Notes under the pieces: model-generated
What the model was told of the DNA's origin: nothing
Databases searched by the model: none
What the model saw: the letters and a program-made list of their open reading frames with translations, nothing else
Shown: positions 8,362 to 16,899 of the stretch, piece by piece
How positions within the stretch are numbered: position 1 is the stretch's first letter
How the letters are laid out: the number at the start of each line of letters is the position of its first letter
From: Spirochaetaceae bacterium
GTDB lineage: Bacteria > Spirochaetota > Spirochaetia > Treponematales > Breznakiellaceae
Direction: 5' to 3'
DNA: 52,406 nucleotides
Assembly (NCBI GenBank): GCA_031278215.1
Contig: JAITKV010000055.1
Coordinates: 1 to 52,406, forward strand
Program-made: the position numbers and the translations under genes

Positions 8362-9552
8362 TTATAAATCGATTTCCAGCAGTAAAAACCCGGCGGCGCC
8401 GATATTCCAGTCCCGCTGTTCTTCCCAGGCCGCGACCAGTACATTGCCCGTTACGGCGGCGGCGGTATACCGGAACCCTTCGCCCCCCTGGCCGGACAGG
8501 GCCGGCAGGCTTATGTGGCCGTCCCGCAGGGAAGCTCCGCCGGCGACGCCGTAGGCCCCCCGTCCGTCGGGAAGCAGCACCAGGGCCAGGCCGCCGCCGT
8601 TCTGCAGGGGAGGGCGGTAGTATCCCGAAACTTCCAGCGGCGCCTCCCCGTCCGGAGCCCCCGGCCCGGGCCGGCTTTGGTAAAGCCGGGGAGACCCGTA
8701 TTCTTCCGATACCACCGTGGCGATACATGGTTTTCCCGCAAGCCGCTCCGCCTCTTCTAAAACCACGGTAAGGAGGGCCGGCGCCGGGCTGCCGGGTCCG
8801 GCGGCTTCCAAAAAGGACTCCGGGCTTATCCTTTCTCCGGGGCCGGACAAATCGGCGGCCCGGAAATACAGGGGCCCCTCCTTTCCGTCCCGGCGAATTT
8901 GCCGGTAATACCAGCCCCCGGAAGCCTGAAACAGGGCGGAACTTTCCCAGCCCCGGGCCGGAGAAAAATCTTCAAAAAGCGGCAGGGCCAGTTCCTGCAG
9001 CCCCCCGGGACCAAGGGTCCACAGGGCCTTTTCCGGAATCCGCTGCTCCCCGGTGGAAAAAAACCGGTCCCTTCCCAGCAGGACCGCGGGTTCCCCGCCG
9101 TACCGGAAAAGGGAAATCAAGGCGTAGTCTTCCCAGGGGGCGGTTTCCCGGTGGTAGTACACCGCCAGCTCCGCGGGGGCGGTTCCGGTGTTCCGCCGTT
9201 CAAAGCCCAAAAGCCCCCCCCGGTTCACCCCCGCAAAAAGAACCTCCGCGGAAGCCCCGGCGTCGTAGATCCCCGGAGAGGCCCCGGGAAGAAATGCCGT
9301 TATATACCGGGCGTGGCTCCAGGGAACAAAGGGGTTAAGGGACGCTTCCCCCGGAGAAGGAATAAGCCGGGGGCCCTCGGGCCCCAGTTCAAACCAGAAG
9401 GGCTCGCCGGGATGGAAAAAGGCGCCGGGCCGGACCAGGGTCAAGGCCTGAAAGGCCCCGCCCTCCGGGGAAACGGCGGAGGGGCGTTCCGTTTGTATAT
9501 TGCAGGCCGCAAGGACCGTAAAAACAGAGGCCAGGACCACAATTCGAGCCAT
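8362..9552 (-). CDS. Hypothetical lipoprotein
   Basis: A 396-residue exported protein of unknown function. The signal peptide ends in a lipobox, VLAAC (Cys16), so lipid attachment is likely. The mature protein is rich in Gly, Pro and aromatic residues with many short beta-strand-like runs and no recognised domain. It is followed on the same strand by the DHH gene 27 bp downstream. A TACACT -10-like box ends 7 nt before the ATG and no Shine-Dalgarno is seen. The next upstream gene encodes a second lipoprotein-like product, and both look fast-evolving and lineage-restricted. Confidence 0.6.
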   Translation of the reverse strand: MARIVVLASVFTVLAACNIQTERPSAVSPEGGAFQALTLVRPGAFFHPGEPFWFELGPEGPRLIPSPGEASLNPFVPWSHARYITAFLPGASPGIYDAGASAEVLFAGVNRGGLLGFERRNTGTAPAELAVYYHRETAPWEDYALISLFRYGGEPAVLLGRDRFFSTGEQRIPEKALWTLGPGGLQELALPLFEDFSPARGWESSALFQASGGWYYRQIRRDGKEGPLYFRAADLSGPGERISPESFLEAAGPGSPAPALLTVVLEEAERLAGKPCIATVVSEEYGSPRLYQSRPGPGAPDGEAPLEVSGYYRPPLQNGGGLALVLLPDGRGAYGVAGGASLRDGHISLPALSGQGGEGFRYTAAAVTGNVLVAAWEEQRDWNIGAAGFLLLEIDL

Positions 9553-9594
9553 AAAAGCAAGTGTAGCCTATTTGGGCCCGGATTTATACCCACC

Positions 9595-10389
9595 CTAAAA
9601 GGGTTCCCAAAGCTGGATCTCCGGCGAAAGATGCAAAATTCCCTGGGAACAGAGATAGATTTCCGGCCAAGAAGAAAGGTTTAAGACGGCCATTTGACCT
9701 TCCTCCCAGGATTCCTGTTCCCGAAAAGGCGATGCGCTAAACCAGGGACCCCCGCTCGGGATTCTTATCTCCACGGGGGTCCGGGGCGCGGCCTTAACCA
9801 GGCTTTTCCTAAACCCGGAAAGGGCCGTCTTTTCCGCGATATCCTTCCAGTCCGCCAGCCAGGGATCCTCCCGCAGTTCCTCCACTTCTTCCCGGAGCAG
9901 GGAGCGGAACCGCGGCCAGTCAAAGTACTGGGGGCGCCTGCGGGAATCCGCCCCCGGCAGGGACCGGGCCAGAGCCAATTCACGGTAGAAATTGGCTTCT
10001 ACCCCCGCCTGCCAGCTTAGATAGATACCGCCTTCGGAAACGTCAAAGGGGTACAGGGCCCCGGCGGGACAATAAAGCCCCGGAGGGATCCCCCGTTCCG
10101 GCCAGTGGGGCCAGGCTGTAAGCGGGCTGGGCCACTGGTACAGGACCCGGATCTCCCCGGGATCCGGTCCGGATATTTCCTCCTGCCGCAGCCTTCCCCC
10201 TGGATCGTACCATTCAAGACGCCAATGGGGTTCCCCGAATACCTTAGCGGCGGGGATCGGGGGAAAGTGCAGGGAAAGGCTCTTGTCCGTATCCATGCCG
10301 CAGGAAAAGAAAATCCAGCCCAGGAAGGCCGGAAAAAACAGGGCCCCCCTTCGGAACCGGAAAAAAATTAAAAAAACCCGGCTTTTCAT
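9595..10389 (-). CDS. Hypothetical lipoprotein, Trp/Pro-rich
   Basis: A 264-residue exported protein of unknown function. I place the start at the ATG at 10387-10389; an in-frame GTG at 10413 would add eight residues before the basic n-region. The hydrophobic core is followed by FFSCGMD, which would be a relaxed spirochaete lipobox. The mature region contains many Trp and Pro residues (such as WPSPLTAWPHWPERG) and one amphipathic acidic helix around LLREEVEELRED. It lies 42 bp upstream of the other lipoprotein gene on the same strand, and the two may work together at the envelope, though nothing in the sequence shows how. Confidence 0.55.
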   Translation of the reverse strand: MKSRVFLIFFRFRRGALFFPAFLGWIFFSCGMDTDKSLSLHFPPIPAAKVFGEPHWRLEWYDPGGRLRQEEISGPDPGEIRVLYQWPSPLTAWPHWPERGIPPGLYCPAGALYPFDVSEGGIYLSWQAGVEANFYRELALARSLPGADSRRRPQYFDWPRFRSLLREEVEELREDPWLADWKDIAEKTALSGFRKSLVKAAPRTPVEIRIPSGGPWFSASPFREQESWEEGQMAVLNLSSWPEIYLCSQGILHLSPEIQLWEPF

Positions 10390-10470
10390 ACCCCTATCAG
10401 GGCATAGATTCACCGTTTTGCTTTATTCAAGATTGCTATAAATAACAAAATATTGCATACTATAACCGAA

Positions 10471-11856
10471 ATGACCGCGGACCGGATCGAATATCAAAAA
10501 GCTCTCGACGAAGCCTTGAACGCCCGGGCTTCGTGGCTTGAAAAAACCGAATTCCCCAAATTTAAAGAAGAGTTCAGGATCTTCCAAACCGCCTTCGGCG
10601 TTCTTTACAAGCTGCTTATCCAGAAAAAACTAATCCACGAAGATCCCTACAAGCAGGAAGCAAAAATGGGGGAAATTACCACCCCCGATCCGATCATCCC
10701 GGACGGCGACAAGATGGAGCAGCTTACCATAAGCCTTTCCGCCTATGACAACCAGTTGGATTATCTGGTTAACTTTTTCCAGTTTAGCATCGATTTTTTT
10801 ACGCTGGAAAATATTAAGCGGATCCTGTCCCTGATTAAGTACATCGATTGGGCCCGCTTTACCAGCAACACCCAAAGCCCCACCACCAAGGCCCTGGTGG
10901 ATACGGTAAACACCGCCCGTTCCACGGGGGACCCCCTGACGGTTAGCGCCATAGGCGAATCCCTGGAAAAGCTTAGCAAGGGAACGGGGGCCATTATCGC
11001 CTACCTTAGGGAGGCCACCACCTTTAACCGTGAAGCCTATAAGCTGGAACTGCGGCAAACGATTACCGAAACCATGAACGACGTTACCCTGGACGGGATA
11101 CGAAAAAAATTCGCCGCCACCATGGGGGGCAGGCCCTTTTATCCCGACTTGGCGGAAGAGCTTATCAAAGAAGACTACAGCCCCGGGGGAAAACAGCTTA
11201 GGGACGAAATACTTAAGCGGCTTGCGGTCCCCGAAACAAAACCAAAGACCGCCGCGGCCACGATTTCGTTTAAAGAAACACTGCTAAACGGTTTACTAGT
11301 GGCCGGTTCTATTTCTACTACCCTTAACGACATTGCCCCGCGGCTGGACGAAAACAACCTGGTGTTCCAGGACCGCAGGCAAACTTTTTTTGAAAAGCTT
11401 AAGAATATCTTTAGGCAGATGCTGCACCGGAGGCCGGATCCGGTGATGTACGACATTGAATACATCGATTCGGCCAAGGGAACCACGGTAAAAGAAACGA
11501 TAAATTTCAATGTCTTCCGGGCAGAGATGGACAAAAAAGCCCGGTTCCTTATGTCCCTAAGCAGCCGGGGGGGGGTTACATCCCGGCTCGAAGCGATGGA
11601 CGAAAAGCAGCTTCTGGGAATGCTGGAACGGTCCATTCGGGAGGCCCAGGGGCTTCATAAGATCCTTACGGGTCTGGACGAATTGTTTAAGACGGAAGCC
11701 CCCCGGGAAAACAGAGATAAGATTAGGGGCATTAAGCCCGAATTGGCTTCAATAAAAAACGCCATTATCAGGGCAAACCAAAAACGGCACGAATACAGCG
11801 CCCAACTTGAAGAAAAAGAGCAACTTAAGCGGCTTGGGGTTAATCTTAACGCCTAG
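10471..11856 (+). CDS. Conserved-looking hypothetical cytoplasmic protein
   Basis: A 461-residue, mostly alpha-helical, charged protein without signal peptide or membrane segments. I do not recognise the family. The ATG at 10471 is preferred over a TTG at 10453; neither has a clear Shine-Dalgarno. The N-terminal third is rich in aromatic residues and Lys (FPKFKEEFRIFQTAFGVLY), the middle has long amphipathic helices, and the C-terminal 40 residues look like a coiled coil (KRHEYSAQLEEKEQLKRL). It is 15 bp upstream of the OppA-like gene and probably cotranscribed. Codon use resembles the neighbours, so it looks like a genuine resident gene. Confidence 0.7.
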   Translation: MTADRIEYQKALDEALNARASWLEKTEFPKFKEEFRIFQTAFGVLYKLLIQKKLIHEDPYKQEAKMGEITTPDPIIPDGDKMEQLTISLSAYDNQLDYLVNFFQFSIDFFTLENIKRILSLIKYIDWARFTSNTQSPTTKALVDTVNTARSTGDPLTVSAIGESLEKLSKGTGAIIAYLREATTFNREAYKLELRQTITETMNDVTLDGIRKKFAATMGGRPFYPDLAEELIKEDYSPGGKQLRDEILKRLAVPETKPKTAAATISFKETLLNGLLVAGSISTTLNDIAPRLDENNLVFQDRRQTFFEKLKNIFRQMLHRRPDPVMYDIEYIDSAKGTTVKETINFNVFRAEMDKKARFLMSLSSRGGVTSRLEAMDEKQLLGMLERSIREAQGLHKILTGLDELFKTEAPRENRDKIRGIKPELASIKNAIIRANQKRHEYSAQLEEKEQLKRLGVNLNA

Positions 11857-11871
11857 CCCGGAGGTATTAAT

Positions 11872-13590
11872 ATGAAGCGGACAATAAGGGTAATTGTTTT
11901 TTACCTGGGATTTTTATTTTTTATGGGAAGCTGCAAAACAGCTCCCGGCGTTCAGGAAGGGCAGGAACCGGCGGAAAGCCTCCCGGCGGACGGGGCATGG
12001 AGCGCCGTCCCCGGGGCGGAACAGCCCGACGGGGGCAGAATCATTTTTCCCCTGCCGGGGAACTATGCCGAATCCCGGTCTCCCAGTACAGAGCGCAGCG
12101 AATTAACGGCGGTTTTTTCCGGGGAGGAAGTGGAGTTGGACTTCCGCAAGTCCTACCTGGCCAGCGAAGCCCAGATATTCACCGCCCTGTACGAGGGGCT
12201 CGTTTCCTACCACCCCCTTACGCTGGAACCGGTGCCCGCGGCGGCTTCGTCCTGGCGGGTTTCGGAAGATAAAAAAGTCTGGACCTTTACCATCCGGCAA
12301 AACGCCCGGTTTTGGAACGGCGATCCCCTGCGGGCCCAGGATTTTCGCGCCGCATGGCTGTCCATGCTGGATCCCGCCAGACAAACGCCCTACTCGTCTC
12401 TGTTCGACATTATCGAAGGGGCCCGGGATTACCGGCTGGGAAAAACCTCGGATCCCTTAACGGTGGGCGTTAGCGTCCCGGGAGAAAGGACCCTGGAAGT
12501 ACGGCTGAACGCGCCGGTATCGTTTTTTGCCAGCATGCTTTGCCACCATTCGTTTTACCCCATCCATCCTTCCATGCTTGAACCCACGGCAAACTGGTCG
12601 AACCCCGTTTCCAACGGCCCCTTTTACGTAAGCGGAACGGATCCAGACGGCATTACCCTGTCTAAAAACGAATTGTACTGGGATACCGGCCAGGTACCCT
12701 TGAAAAAAATCACCCTGCGCTTTACCGATGACGGCGACGAATCCGCGGCCCTGTGGAATTCCGGGGAAGCCCACTGGCTTGCGGGGTCCGTAAATTACGA
12801 GGCCCTGCGTGATAACAACGGCATTGTCCTTAACCCCATGTTTGCCACCTATTACTTTTTTATCCGGTCCATCGGCCCCTGGAAAGATCACCGGCTGCGC
12901 CGGGCCCTGGCCCTGGCCCTGCCCTGGGAAACCATCCGGGGGGATGCTCTTCTTCCGGCTAAAACCCTTGTGTATCCCATCCCGGGGTACCCGGAAATAG
13001 CGGGCATGGAAAAAGAGGACGCCGAAGAAGCCCGGCGCCTTCTTGAAGAAGCGGGGTATCCCAAAGGAGTGGGCCTGCCCGAGGTAGTTATACGGATTAC
13101 CCCGTCGGAAGAGCACGATCGCATTGCCAAGCTAATGGCCGCGGCCTGGATGAATTTGGGCGTCACGGTTAAACTGGAGGTAGTTCCCTATAACCGGTAC
13201 TTCCAGTCCCTTAAGGAAGCGAATTACAACATCGGCTCTACCACCTGGATTGGAGATTTTGCGGACCCCTACACCTTCCTGCAAATGTGGCGGCGGGATT
13301 CCAACCTAAACGACGCGTTAAACGACGATCAGGACTACGAAGACCTGATGGACCAGTCCATGACGGAAGACGGGGCGGCCCGGTTTGCAACCCTTTCCAA
13401 AGCGGAACAGATGCTTTTAGATCGGGGAACGGTGCTTCCCATCGCATACAACCCCGCGGCAAATGTGGTGGATACCGAAGAAGTTGACGGCTGGTTTCCC
13501 AATGCCCTGGATATTCATCCCTTTAAGTACTTTCGCTTTAAGGCCTTTAAACCCCTGCCGGGGGTGGCCAGGGCAAAATATACACCATAG
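11872..13590 (+). CDS. Oligopeptide-type ABC transporter substrate-binding lipoprotein
   Basis: A 572-residue solute-binding protein of family 5 (OppA/DppA). A signal peptide ends in the lipobox FMGSC, followed by a flexible ~60-residue Glu/Gly/Pro-rich linker. The family fold then begins (LDFRKSYLASEAQIFTALYEGL), with the hallmark KKVWTFTIRQNARFWNGDP and the FADPYTFLQMW region near the C-terminus. GGAGG precedes the ATG. No permease or ATPase genes lie nearby, so it either feeds a transporter encoded elsewhere or acts as a peptide receptor. Ligand is unknown. Confidence 0.88.
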   Translation: MKRTIRVIVFYLGFLFFMGSCKTAPGVQEGQEPAESLPADGAWSAVPGAEQPDGGRIIFPLPGNYAESRSPSTERSELTAVFSGEEVELDFRKSYLASEAQIFTALYEGLVSYHPLTLEPVPAAASSWRVSEDKKVWTFTIRQNARFWNGDPLRAQDFRAAWLSMLDPARQTPYSSLFDIIEGARDYRLGKTSDPLTVGVSVPGERTLEVRLNAPVSFFASMLCHHSFYPIHPSMLEPTANWSNPVSNGPFYVSGTDPDGITLSKNELYWDTGQVPLKKITLRFTDDGDESAALWNSGEAHWLAGSVNYEALRDNNGIVLNPMFATYYFFIRSIGPWKDHRLRRALALALPWETIRGDALLPAKTLVYPIPGYPEIAGMEKEDAEEARRLLEEAGYPKGVGLPEVVIRITPSEEHDRIAKLMAAAWMNLGVTVKLEVVPYNRYFQSLKEANYNIGSTTWIGDFADPYTFLQMWRRDSNLNDALNDDQDYEDLMDQSMTEDGAARFATLSKAEQMLLDRGTVLPIAYNPAANVVDTEEVDGWFPNALDIHPFKYFRFKAFKPLPGVARAKYTP

Positions 13591-13620
13591 GGGCTGGGGC
13601 TGTTCAAAAACTAATTAGTG

Positions 13621-13652
13621 TCTGTCTACAATGTGTCTACATTATAGACAGA
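13621..13652. terminator. Strong hairpin between convergent genes
   Basis: TCTGTCTA (13621-13628) pairs with TAGACAGA (13645-13652); inside, one C/A mismatch and a further AATGT-GTCT-ACATT hairpin extend the stem to 13 pairs. It lies 30 bp after the OppA-like stop and 115 bp from the end of the opposing GutM-fusion gene. A second GC-rich hairpin, CCCCGG (13713-13718) with CCGGGG (13727-13732), follows. Together they plausibly end both transcripts. Confidence 0.55.
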
Positions 13653-13767
13653 TTCTAGTTAACCGCGCGCTAAACGGGGGGCCCCCGAATACGTTTTCAA
13701 ACTTTCCGGAGGCCCCGGATAACAGGCCGGGGTTCCCGGAGCTTCCTTGTACCCGGCAAACCCAAAT

Positions 13768-14934
13768 CTACGGTGTATACAAGCAGCCCGCCGCGAAACT
13801 AACAAGACCGGCCACCGTTACCGCCGCGGGAATGGTGATAAGCCGGGAAAACACTATGGCCGGTATTCCCGCATTGATGGTCGCCGGTTCCGTTTCGCCC
13901 ATGGCCAGGCCGGGAGAAATAAACTCGCTCCCCATCTGGGCGTCGATGGCAAAGAGGACCGGCAGGGCCATGACAAGCCCGATCTGCCCGGCGGCAATTT
14001 GTTCCCCCGTCAGCAGCCCCAGGAACCGGACAATAAACATACCGGGGCCGGTAAGGGGCGAAACAAGCGGCAGGGCGCAGATAAGCCCCGTCATCAGGAT
14101 CCCCCCGGGAAGGTTTTCGGTCATAATCTTATCCAGCCCGGCGCCGGTAAGGGCGCCGATGATCAGCGCCACAAAAGCCGCGGGAAGCAGTCCGTACCAC
14201 AGGATCTTATAAAGGGTCCGTATACGCTTCCCGTCCAACACCGGGAAAAACCTCTCCGGCCCCGGCGCTTTTTCGCTAAACAGTACAATCTCTTCCGCCG
14301 GTATTCCCGGCGCCGCCGGCAGTTCCGCCGCCGGTAGTTCCGCCGCCGCCGGTAGTTCCGCCGCCGCCGGTATCTCCGGCGCCGCCGGCGTCGGCGCCGC
14401 CGGTATTCCCGGCGCCGCCGGCAGTTCCGCCGGCATTCCCGCCGGTATTCCCGGCGCCGCCGGTATCTCCGCCGGCGCCGCCGGGAAGGGCGCTTTTTCC
14501 ACGGGCAGTTCCAGCCCCCGGGCCCGCAGATGCCGGTCCACGGCTTCTACGGCCTGGATCAGGGCTCCTTTTTTTCTGTCCGGCACACCCGGTTTATAGG
14601 GGCGCCATTTTCGGCGCCAGCCCAGATCCACGGCATCCCGGCTAATGCCAATGTCCCGCAGTTCTTTTAAGGAAAGCCCCGCGTATTCTCCCAGTTCCTC
14701 GAACCGGGAAAAAATTATACGCCCCCTCATGCTGTGAACGCCTATGACCTTGTCTTCCCTAAAATTGTACACTAACACAAGGATCTCTCCGGGTTTAAAA
14801 AGACCCCGCCGCTGGCCTATACCCAGAATGCCCTGGCCCAGCCATTTTTTAATTATCCCCTGGTACTGTCTAAGCTGCAAAAAATAGGCCATAAACATTT
14901 GAAGGGCTAAAAGAGAAAAAATAATCAAAAACAC
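13768..14934 (-). CDS. GutM domain fused to sorbitol EIIBC C-terminal domain
   Basis: A 388-residue membrane protein with an architecture I have not met. Residues 1-~110 resemble GutM, the glucitol-operon activator: one hydrophobic segment with LQMFMAYFLQLRQYQG, then GRRGLFKPGE-like and GVHSMRGRIIFSRFEEL stretches. About 100 residues of Pro/Ala/Glu repeats follow (AAPGIPA, AAELPA). The last ~125 residues match the C-terminal domain of the sorbitol PTS EIIBC subunit SrlE/GutE (GLICALPLVSPLTGPG, FAIDAQMGSEFISPG, several membrane segments). The phosphorylated IIB cysteine and the rest of the PTS are absent, so sugar phosphorylation is unlikely. The start is uncertain: AGGAGG at 14959-14964 has no ATG/GTG/TTG at proper spacing (an ATC lies 6 nt on), so I give the first in-frame GTG. 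Upstream in-frame codons belong to an intergenic repeat. Confidence 0.7.
   Translation of the reverse strand: MFLIIFSLLALQMFMAYFLQLRQYQGIIKKWLGQGILGIGQRRGLFKPGEILVLVYNFREDKVIGVHSMRGRIIFSRFEELGEYAGLSLKELRDIGISRDAVDLGWRRKWRPYKPGVPDRKKGALIQAVEAVDRHLRARGLELPVEKAPFPAAPAEIPAAPGIPAGMPAELPAAPGIPAAPTPAAPEIPAAAELPAAAELPAAELPAAPGIPAEEIVLFSEKAPGPERFFPVLDGKRIRTLYKILWYGLLPAAFVALIIGALTGAGLDKIMTENLPGGILMTGLICALPLVSPLTGPGMFIVRFLGLLTGEQIAAGQIGLVMALPVLFAIDAQMGSEFISPGLAMGETEPATINAGIPAIVFSRLITIPAAVTVAGLVSFAAGCLYTP
14288..14480. repeat. GC-rich degenerate tandem repeat encoding the Pro/Ala linker
   Basis: A run of GCCGGCG / GCCGCCGG units with irregular spacing (multiples of 3) encodes the AAELPA/AAPGIPA linker of the GutM fusion on the minus strand. 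Because the units are near-palindromic and vary in number, replication slippage is the likely source. Confidence 0.7.
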
Positions 14935-14974
14935 AGTATCCCGCTGACTGATATGGAGCCTCCTGTATGTTTTG

Positions 14975-15078
14975 TACCCAATAGATTTTGGTTTGCAAGG
15001 CAAGGAATTAGCTAATTCTTTGCCTTGCAAGCAATTACAATCGGAGTGCCCTGACAATATTAAATTGTCAGGGAATAA
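14975..15078 (+). repeat. Two-hairpin intergenic repeat, copy 1
   Basis: First of four related elements. Head CAATAGATTTTGG; hairpin 1 at 14995-15028 has arms GCAAGGCAA and TTGCCTTGC plus a GAATTAG/CTAATTC tip; then CAATTACAATCGGAGT; hairpin 2 at 15049-15073 has perfect arms CCCTGACAAT and ATTGTCAGGG; tail GGGAATAA. It lies between the divergent GutM fusion and carD, and is more AT-rich than its surroundings. Confidence 0.85.
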
Positions 15079-15139
15079 AGTATCCGGATGTGAAGTGTAC
15101 CCTCTTTAGATATTTTCGGGAAGCTGTCGAAAAAGCCCT

Positions 15140-15167
15140 TTAACAAATTTGTTTTTTCGTATATTAT
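15140..15167 (+). promoter_or_regulatory. carD promoter, predicted leaderless transcript
   Basis: TTAACA (15140-15145), 16 nt, TATTAT (15162-15167), 8 nt, ATG at 15176. No Shine-Dalgarno. A minimal start-stop, ATGTAA (15171-15176), overlaps the carD start as ATGTAATG. Confidence 0.6.
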
Positions 15168-15175
15168 AGTATGTA

Positions 15176-15676
15176 ATGAGCAAAACTCCTAAGGGTTTTC
15201 AAATTGATCAGAAGGTGGTATACCCCAGCCAGGGGGTGGGCGTCATCCAGTCCATCGAAAAGAAAACTTTTAAAGACGAAAAGATTCTGTACTACCGCAT
15301 CTACCTGGAAGTATCGGATATGACCATCATGGTTCCGGTGGAAAAGGCGGATACCCTGGGGATCCGGTCCATAGTTCCAAAAGACGAGGCCCTGCGGGCC
15401 CTGGAACTAATTGGCGAAGACTATGAGCCCATACCTTCGGACTGGAAGCTCCGGTATCAGATGAACCTGGATCTGCTTAAAAAGGGGAGCGTTTCCGACA
15501 TCGCAGCCATAGTCCGCTCCCTGTACCACCGGAGCAAGGTTAAGGAGCTTCCTATCCTGGAACGAAAACTTTATGACTCCGCCTTAAAATTACTGGAAGA
15601 CGAAATTTCTTTTTCTCTTAAAAAAACCCGGGAAGAAGTGGAAGAACTTATTTTTAACCGCCTGGAGTCAAAATAA
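15176..15676 (+). CDS. carD: CarD/CdnL family RNA polymerase-binding regulator
   Basis: A 166-residue protein. Residues about 8-65 form the Tudor-like RNA-polymerase-interacting domain (FQIDQKVVYPSQGVGVIQSI, then YYRIYLEVSDMTIMVPVEKAD), and the helical C-terminal domain follows with the family segment IVRSLYHRSKVKELPILERKLYDSA. CarD proteins bind the RNA polymerase beta subunit and stabilise open complexes, especially at rRNA and housekeeping promoters. It heads a four-gene run with ispD, ispF and nth. The start is set by an abutting promoter; no ribosome-binding site exists. The family call is secure. Confidence 0.93.
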   Translation: MSKTPKGFQIDQKVVYPSQGVGVIQSIEKKTFKDEKILYYRIYLEVSDMTIMVPVEKADTLGIRSIVPKDEALRALELIGEDYEPIPSDWKLRYQMNLDLLKKGSVSDIAAIVRSLYHRSKVKELPILERKLYDSALKLLEDEISFSLKKTREEVEELIFNRLESK

Positions 15677-15683
15677 CTCTTTT

Positions 15684-16448
15684 ATGAATTCTTCTATTGC
15701 CGCCATAATCACCGCCGCAGGTTCCTCAAGCCGTATCGGCGTAAAAAAGGAATACCGTTTGGTGGGGGATAAGACCGACATGGAAGGGCGGCCCCTGACG
15801 GTGCTGGGAAAAGCGGCCCTGGCCTTTGCCGCCTGTTCGCGGATCAGCACCGTGGTAATCACCGTTCCCAATGATCCCAATCTGGGGGAATTTGCCGCCC
15901 GGGACAGCCTGCCGGCCAGGCTTTTGAAACACCGGGGGAAACCCCACTTTTTCTTTGTTCCCGGCGGACCAACCCGGCGCGCGTCGGTTCACCATGCCCT
16001 TTCCCTGCTGGAAGGATACCATCCCGGTTATGTGCTTATCCACGACGGCGCCCGGCCATGGATCGAGCCCGCCCTGATTGACCGGGTAATCGACGCCATG
16101 CTAAAGCACCGGGCGGCAATTCCTTTGCTGCCATTAACGGACACCCCAAAAGAAATTGACGAGGCGGGTTTTGTTAAACGCCACCTCCGCCGGATGCTGG
16201 TAGGAAACGCCCAAACCCCCCAGGGCTTTTCTTTTCCCGAGATACTGCGGGCCCATAAACGGGCCGCCGAACGGGAACAGGGCGAAAATAAGGTCTATAC
16301 CGACGACGCCGAAGTGTGGGGCGAATTTGTGGGGGATGTTTTTGTGGTTCCCGGTTCGCCGCTGAACAAAAAAATTACCTTTCCGGAAGATTTGGAAATG
16401 CTGGTCAGGGGCGAAACGAATGAACCTGCGAATCGGCCTAGGTCATGA
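15684..16448 (+). CDS. ispD: 2-C-methyl-D-erythritol 4-phosphate cytidylyltransferase
   Basis: A 254-residue enzyme of the MEP isoprenoid pathway, converting MEP and CTP to CDP-ME. The N-terminal nucleotide loop reads [19 protein letters not shown], followed by [21 protein letters not shown] and AQTPQGF, all family landmarks, with YTDDAEV near the end. An insertion around [12 protein letters not shown] is slightly longer than in E. coli. It starts 8 nt after carD with an AT-rich spacer and only weak Shine-Dalgarno likeness, so it is probably read by coupling. Its last 29 bp overlap ispF. Assignment is confident. Confidence 0.93.
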   Translation: MNSSIAAIITAAGSSSRIGVKKEYRLVGDKTDMEGRPLTVLGKAALAFAACSRISTVVITVPNDPNLGEFAARDSLPARLLKHRGKPHFFFVPGGPTRRASVHHALSLLEGYHPGYVLIHDGARPWIEPALIDRVIDAMLKHRAAIPLLPLTDTPKEIDEAGFVKRHLRRMLVGNAQTPQGFSFPEILRAHKRAAEREQGENKVYTDDAEVWGEFVGDVFVVPGSPLNKKITFPEDLEMLVRGETNEPANRPRS

Positions 16449-16899
16449 CCTGCACCCCCTGGCAGAGGGCCGCCCCTTCCTGCTGGCAGGGATCCGGCTT
16501 CCCTTTGAAAAGGGGGAACAGGGCCATTCCGACGGGGACGTGCTGGCCCATGCCGCGGCGGACGCCCTTTTGGGGGCCGCGGCCCTGGGCGACATAGGGG
16601 AACTTTTTCCCCCCCAAGATCCGGCCTGGAAGGACGCGGATTCCATGCAACTGCTGCGGCGGGTTTGGGGCCTGGTACGGTCCGCGGGCTGGCGGCTGGT
16701 AAACATGGACTGCGTGGTGATCTGCGAAAATCCGAAAATTCTTCCCTTTAGAAAACAGATCCGCACGGCCCTGGCGGCCGCGATGGACGCGGAAACCGGC
16801 TCGGTATTTGTAAAGGGTAAGACCGCCGAATCCCTGGGCCCCGCGGGGAAGGGACTGGCGGTAGAGGCGAACGCGGTATGCCTGCTGGAAAAGATCTAA
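16420..16899 (+). CDS. ispF: 2-C-methyl-D-erythritol 2,4-cyclodiphosphate synthase
   Basis: A 159-residue enzyme of the MEP pathway that cyclises CDP-ME 2-phosphate. Zinc ligands are seen in GHDLHPL (DxH) and the second His in [26 protein letters not shown] follows, and [14 protein letters not shown] is the conserved C-terminal motif (KxTTxExLGxxGRxEG type). Length is normal. It overlaps ispD by 29 bp and nth by 22 bp, so the three are a compact operon. In some bacteria ispD and ispF are fused; here they remain separate, though overlapping. Confidence 0.94.
   Translation: MNLRIGLGHDLHPLAEGRPFLLAGIRLPFEKGEQGHSDGDVLAHAAADALLGAAALGDIGELFPPQDPAWKDADSMQLLRRVWGLVRSAGWRLVNMDCVVICENPKILPFRKQIRTALAAAMDAETGSVFVKGKTAESLGPAGKGLAVEANAVCLLEKI

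Noticed and set aside
9595-13590. Peptide ABC transporter operon
   Set aside because: Only the substrate-binding lipoprotein is present; neighbouring genes carry no permease or ATPase motifs.
14935-15057. In-frame N-terminal extension of the GutM fusion through repeat copy 1
   Set aside because: These codons coincide with the intergenic repeat; copy 3 gives a similar LANSLP peptide from the other strand because of the palindrome, so they are not protein.
14975-15078. Repeat element as a simple Rho-independent terminator
   Set aside because: Hairpin 2 is followed by GGGAATAA, not a U-tract, and the conserved single-stranded linker and head would not be needed.
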